Source of the DNA: Chloroflexota bacterium
GTDB taxonomy: Bacteria > Chloroflexota > Anaerolineae > Aggregatilineales > Aggregatilineaceae
Reading direction: 5' to 3'
DNA length: 7,916 nucleotides
NCBI GenBank assembly: GCA_016234525.1
Contig: JACRBK010000333.1
Span: 1-7,916, forward strand
This document shows, piece by piece, positions 6,186 to 7,916 of the stretch. The position numbers were made by a program, and so were the translations under genes. Positions within the stretch are counted from its first letter, which is position 1, and every line of letters begins with the position of its first letter. A model generated the notes under the pieces. The model ran no database searches and had not been told where the DNA came from. It saw only the letters and a program-made list of their open reading frames with translations.

Positions 6186-7622
6186 CTAGTTCTTGGTCTG
6201 CCCTGCCAACGAAAATTTGGTCGGCCCAAACGACACATTGATGGCCCCATCAATCGTGAGATGATCCCCGGCAAAATGACAGATCATCGTATAAACAAAG
6301 GGCGTCTCGTAGAAGCGGAACGTCATCACAAACGTCGTTTCATCTGACCAGATTCCGCTGGCGATAAGATGCGGGCTGTGACGCACCAGGTCAAATCGAC
6401 CCTCTCGCCACGCCCCTGCCCCACAGACAATCTGATGTTTGCTGCGCGGGCTGCGGATCGTGATCACCGGGTCAGGCTTTGAGAAATCAAATGACATCGT
6501 CTTGAACCGCTGAGCGTTCGGTTCCATCACAAACGTTTTTCCCGATACGCTGGCCGATATAGGTGATGAGACAGCTCCCTGCGGAGGTTGATAGGCCAGG
6601 CTGTTTAACTTTTGCGTCAATGCTTCATGCGCCAGCGCTTGATCGGGCTGCGGATTGCGCTTCCCCATCGCTGGAAGCAAATGCTGCCAGACGAGGTTCA
6701 AAACCACTTGCATATCGCCCAGACCGCCCGTAATCGCCAGCACGGCGTTTTGATCGGGCATAACGATGCAATACTGCCCGAATGCGCCATCTCCCCGGTA
6801 CGCGCCATGACGGCTGCGCCAGAATTGGTAACCGTAACCTTGATTCCAATCGCTATTTTCATCGCTGCCATTCGCCACCTGGCGAGATGTCGCCTGCTCG
6901 ATCCACGCTTCAGGCACCAGTTGGCGCCCGATCCAACACCCTTTTTGCAGATATAACTGGCCGAATCGAGCTATATCTTCAGTGGTGATGCTCAGGCCAT
7001 AACCGCCGGTATTGATTCCCTGGGGCGACATTTCCCAGGTGGGATGTTTGATACCGAGCGGCTCAAACAGGCGCGGTTGCAGATAATCGAGCAGAGTCAT
7101 GCCGGTCAATTTCTGGATAATAGCCGACAGCATAAAAGTTGCCCCGGTGTTGTACAGAAAAAAAGACCCCGGCTTATGCTGGACAGGCCGCACCAGAAAC
7201 CCTTTGATCCAGTTGTCATCGCGCCGTTTATGCATAAAAAGTGTTGTGTCTTGGGCGTGACCGGTCGACATCGAAAGCAGATGGCGCACCTGCATCATAT
7301 CCAGGTTTTTGCTGACTCGCGCCGGAGTCTCATCGGGGAAAAACGACAGCACACGATCCTCAACAGATAGGCGGCCCTCGGCGACAGCCAACCCAATCGC
7401 AGTCGAAGTAAAACTCTTGCTGAGCGAAAACAACATATGCGGGCGCGACGGGTTATACGGCGTCCATCCCCCCTCGGCCACCACAGCGCCATGACGCAGC
7501 AGCATAAACGAATGCAGCTCGATATTCTGCTTTTCTACCGCCTCCACAAACCCATGAATGGCAGCCGACGACATGCCCTGCTCCTCTGGGGCGCAGCGCG
7601 GTAGGCAATTCTCGCTGGACAT
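6186..7622 (-). CDS. Beta-lactamase-fold serine hydrolase (class C/EstB-like) with C-terminal beta-rich domain
   Basis: A 478-residue enzyme of the serine beta-lactamase-like superfamily (PF00144 type: esterases, D-aminopeptidases, DD-peptidases). No signal peptide is visible, so it is likely cytosolic. The nucleophile motif SLSK is at residues 66-69 (Ser66, Lys69). The second motif is YNT at 157-159, where class C enzymes have Y-x-N; the hydroxyl residue at the third place is a known variant in uncharacterised serine hydrolases. The third-motif region reads GDGAFGQYCIVMP (277-289), without a classical KTG. Residues from about 345 to the end are beta-rich and look like a separate accessory domain. 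The start is supported by AGGAG about 9 bases upstream of ATG. It is separated from the peptidase gene by 169 bp with a hairpin, so it is probably its own transcription unit. Substrate cannot be told from sequence; a true antibiotic-degrading beta-lactamase is unlikely. Confidence 0.93.
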   Translation of the reverse strand: MSSENCLPRCAPEEQGMSSAAIHGFVEAVEKQNIELHSFMLLRHGAVVAEGGWTPYNPSRPHMLFSLSKSFTSTAIGLAVAEGRLSVEDRVLSFFPDETPARVSKNLDMMQVRHLLSMSTGHAQDTTLFMHKRRDDNWIKGFLVRPVQHKPGSFFLYNTGATFMLSAIIQKLTGMTLLDYLQPRLFEPLGIKHPTWEMSPQGINTGGYGLSITTEDIARFGQLYLQKGCWIGRQLVPEAWIEQATSRQVANGSDENSDWNQGYGYQFWRSRHGAYRGDGAFGQYCIVMPDQNAVLAITGGLGDMQVVLNLVWQHLLPAMGKRNPQPDQALAHEALTQKLNSLAYQPPQGAVSSPISASVSGKTFVMEPNAQRFKTMSFDFSKPDPVITIRSPRSKHQIVCGAGAWREGRFDLVRHSPHLIASGIWSDETTFVMTFRFYETPFVYTMICHFAGDHLTIDGAINVSFGPTKFSLAGQTKN

Positions 7623-7681
7623 AAAATATCTCCTGACTGACGCACAAAAACCTGCTCAACCATCAATAACCAACCGCCTTC

Positions 7682-7687
7682 ATTATA
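7682..7687 (-). promoter_or_regulatory. Candidate -10 box of the serine hydrolase gene
   Basis: A perfect TATAAT on the minus strand, 59 bases upstream of the start codon, implying a leader of about 50 bases. No recognisable -35 hexamer lies 16-18 bp upstream (the sequence there is GC-rich), so an activator or a non-standard promoter would be needed if it is used. Confidence 0.4.
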
Positions 7688-7878
7688 TGCCAAAACCAGG
7701 GCGGCGGTCTGCGAATACCTCAAATGGAGTGGAAAGCGTTTTATGGCGAGTGAATAAAGGCGGGTGATTTTAGGAGTGCCGAGCATTTATCCTTTTAATA
7801 TATAATCAATTACATACGGGTATAGTTTTTCGGTAAAATTGATCGACCTGCCCCGCCCATCACAGGGGATAGCTGTAG

Positions 7879-7892
7879 AAGGTGGAAACCTT
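7879..7892 (+). promoter_or_regulatory. Hairpin enclosing the Shine-Dalgarno of the right-edge gene
   Basis: AAGGT and ACCTT pair perfectly over 5 bp around the tetraloop GGAA (GNRA class) and end directly at the ATG. The AAGG ribosome-binding site is therefore inside the stem. This could dampen or regulate initiation; the stem is short and may simply melt. Confidence 0.4.
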
Positions 7893-7916
7893 ATGACAGA
7901 GACACATACCCACGAA
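7893..7916 (+). CDS. Start of a divergent gene, cut by the right edge
   Basis: ATG at 7893 preceded by GAAGGTGG with 7-base spacing, then eight open codons to the window end (MTETHTHE). The good ribosome-binding site, the AT-rich promoter-like stretch upstream and the divergent layout support a real gene. Too little is visible to name a family. The sequence is polar and His-rich at this point, with no start of a signal peptide visible. Confidence 0.55.

Larger units (their letters stand above)
7626..7892. other. Divergent intergenic region
   Basis: About 267 bp between the minus-strand hydrolase gene and the plus-strand gene at the right edge. It contains the hydrolase -10 box (7682-7687), one LacI-type core AAGCGTTT (7734-7741) with poorly conserved flanks, and an AT-rich stretch with TATAAT at 7801-7806 and TAAAAT at 7834-7839 that could serve the plus-strand gene, though neither has a good -35. 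No RNA gene was recognised. Confidence 0.45.

Noticed and set aside
6531..6538. LacI-type core AAACGTTT
   Set aside because: It is inside the serine hydrolase coding region (residues around KTFV), with no palindromic flanks; most likely chance.
1..7916. Possible CRISPR, insertion sequence, tRNA or att sites
   Set aside because: No direct-repeat array other than the three operator units, no transposase or integrase, no terminal inverted repeats and no cloverleaf-like sequence were seen on either strand.

Overview
The window looks like part of a bacterial chromosome of moderate GC content, most likely from the phylum Chloroflexota (Anaerolineae-like). The assignment is inferred from protein style: a large, alanine-rich Tat-exported family-5 solute-binding protein, the matching DppB/DppC-type permeases, and an S41 peptidase of the kind I associate with that phylum. 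It was not tested against a database. There are five complete genes, all on the minus strand, plus one gene cut by each edge. No mobile element, CRISPR array, tRNA or rRNA gene was seen.

Read in the direction of transcription (right to left), the left half is a transporter operon. It starts with a 170-residue protein of unknown function (3877-4389). Next come a large Tat-exported solute-binding protein (1760-3772), a DppB-type permease (698-1681) and a DppC-type permease that runs off the left edge (1-688). The ATPase subunits are not in the window and would be expected beyond position 1. Upstream of the first gene is the most unusual piece of DNA here (4417-4582): three tandem units of about 62-66 bp. 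Each carries a near-perfect LacI-family operator (core AAGCGC/TTT), an adjacent TATA-like box on the operon side, and an A/T tract, all held at about six helical turns. The likely reading is a LacI-type repressor controlling uptake of an oligosaccharide by a peptide-family (Opp/Dpp) transporter, with the unknown protein as an accessory.

The right half holds two separately transcribed hydrolase genes. One encodes an exported S41 (C-terminal-processing-type) peptidase with a PDZ domain (4664-6016), in which the position of the usual catalytic lysine appears to be asparagine. The other encodes a cytosolic beta-lactamase-fold serine hydrolase with an extra C-terminal beta-rich domain (6186-7622). 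Each has its own upstream gap, and weak hairpins follow their stop codons. At the right edge a divergent plus-strand gene starts at 7893. Only eight codons are visible, and its Shine-Dalgarno sequence lies inside a small GGAA-capped hairpin. A single half-conserved copy of the LacI-type core lies in the divergent gap (7734-7741).
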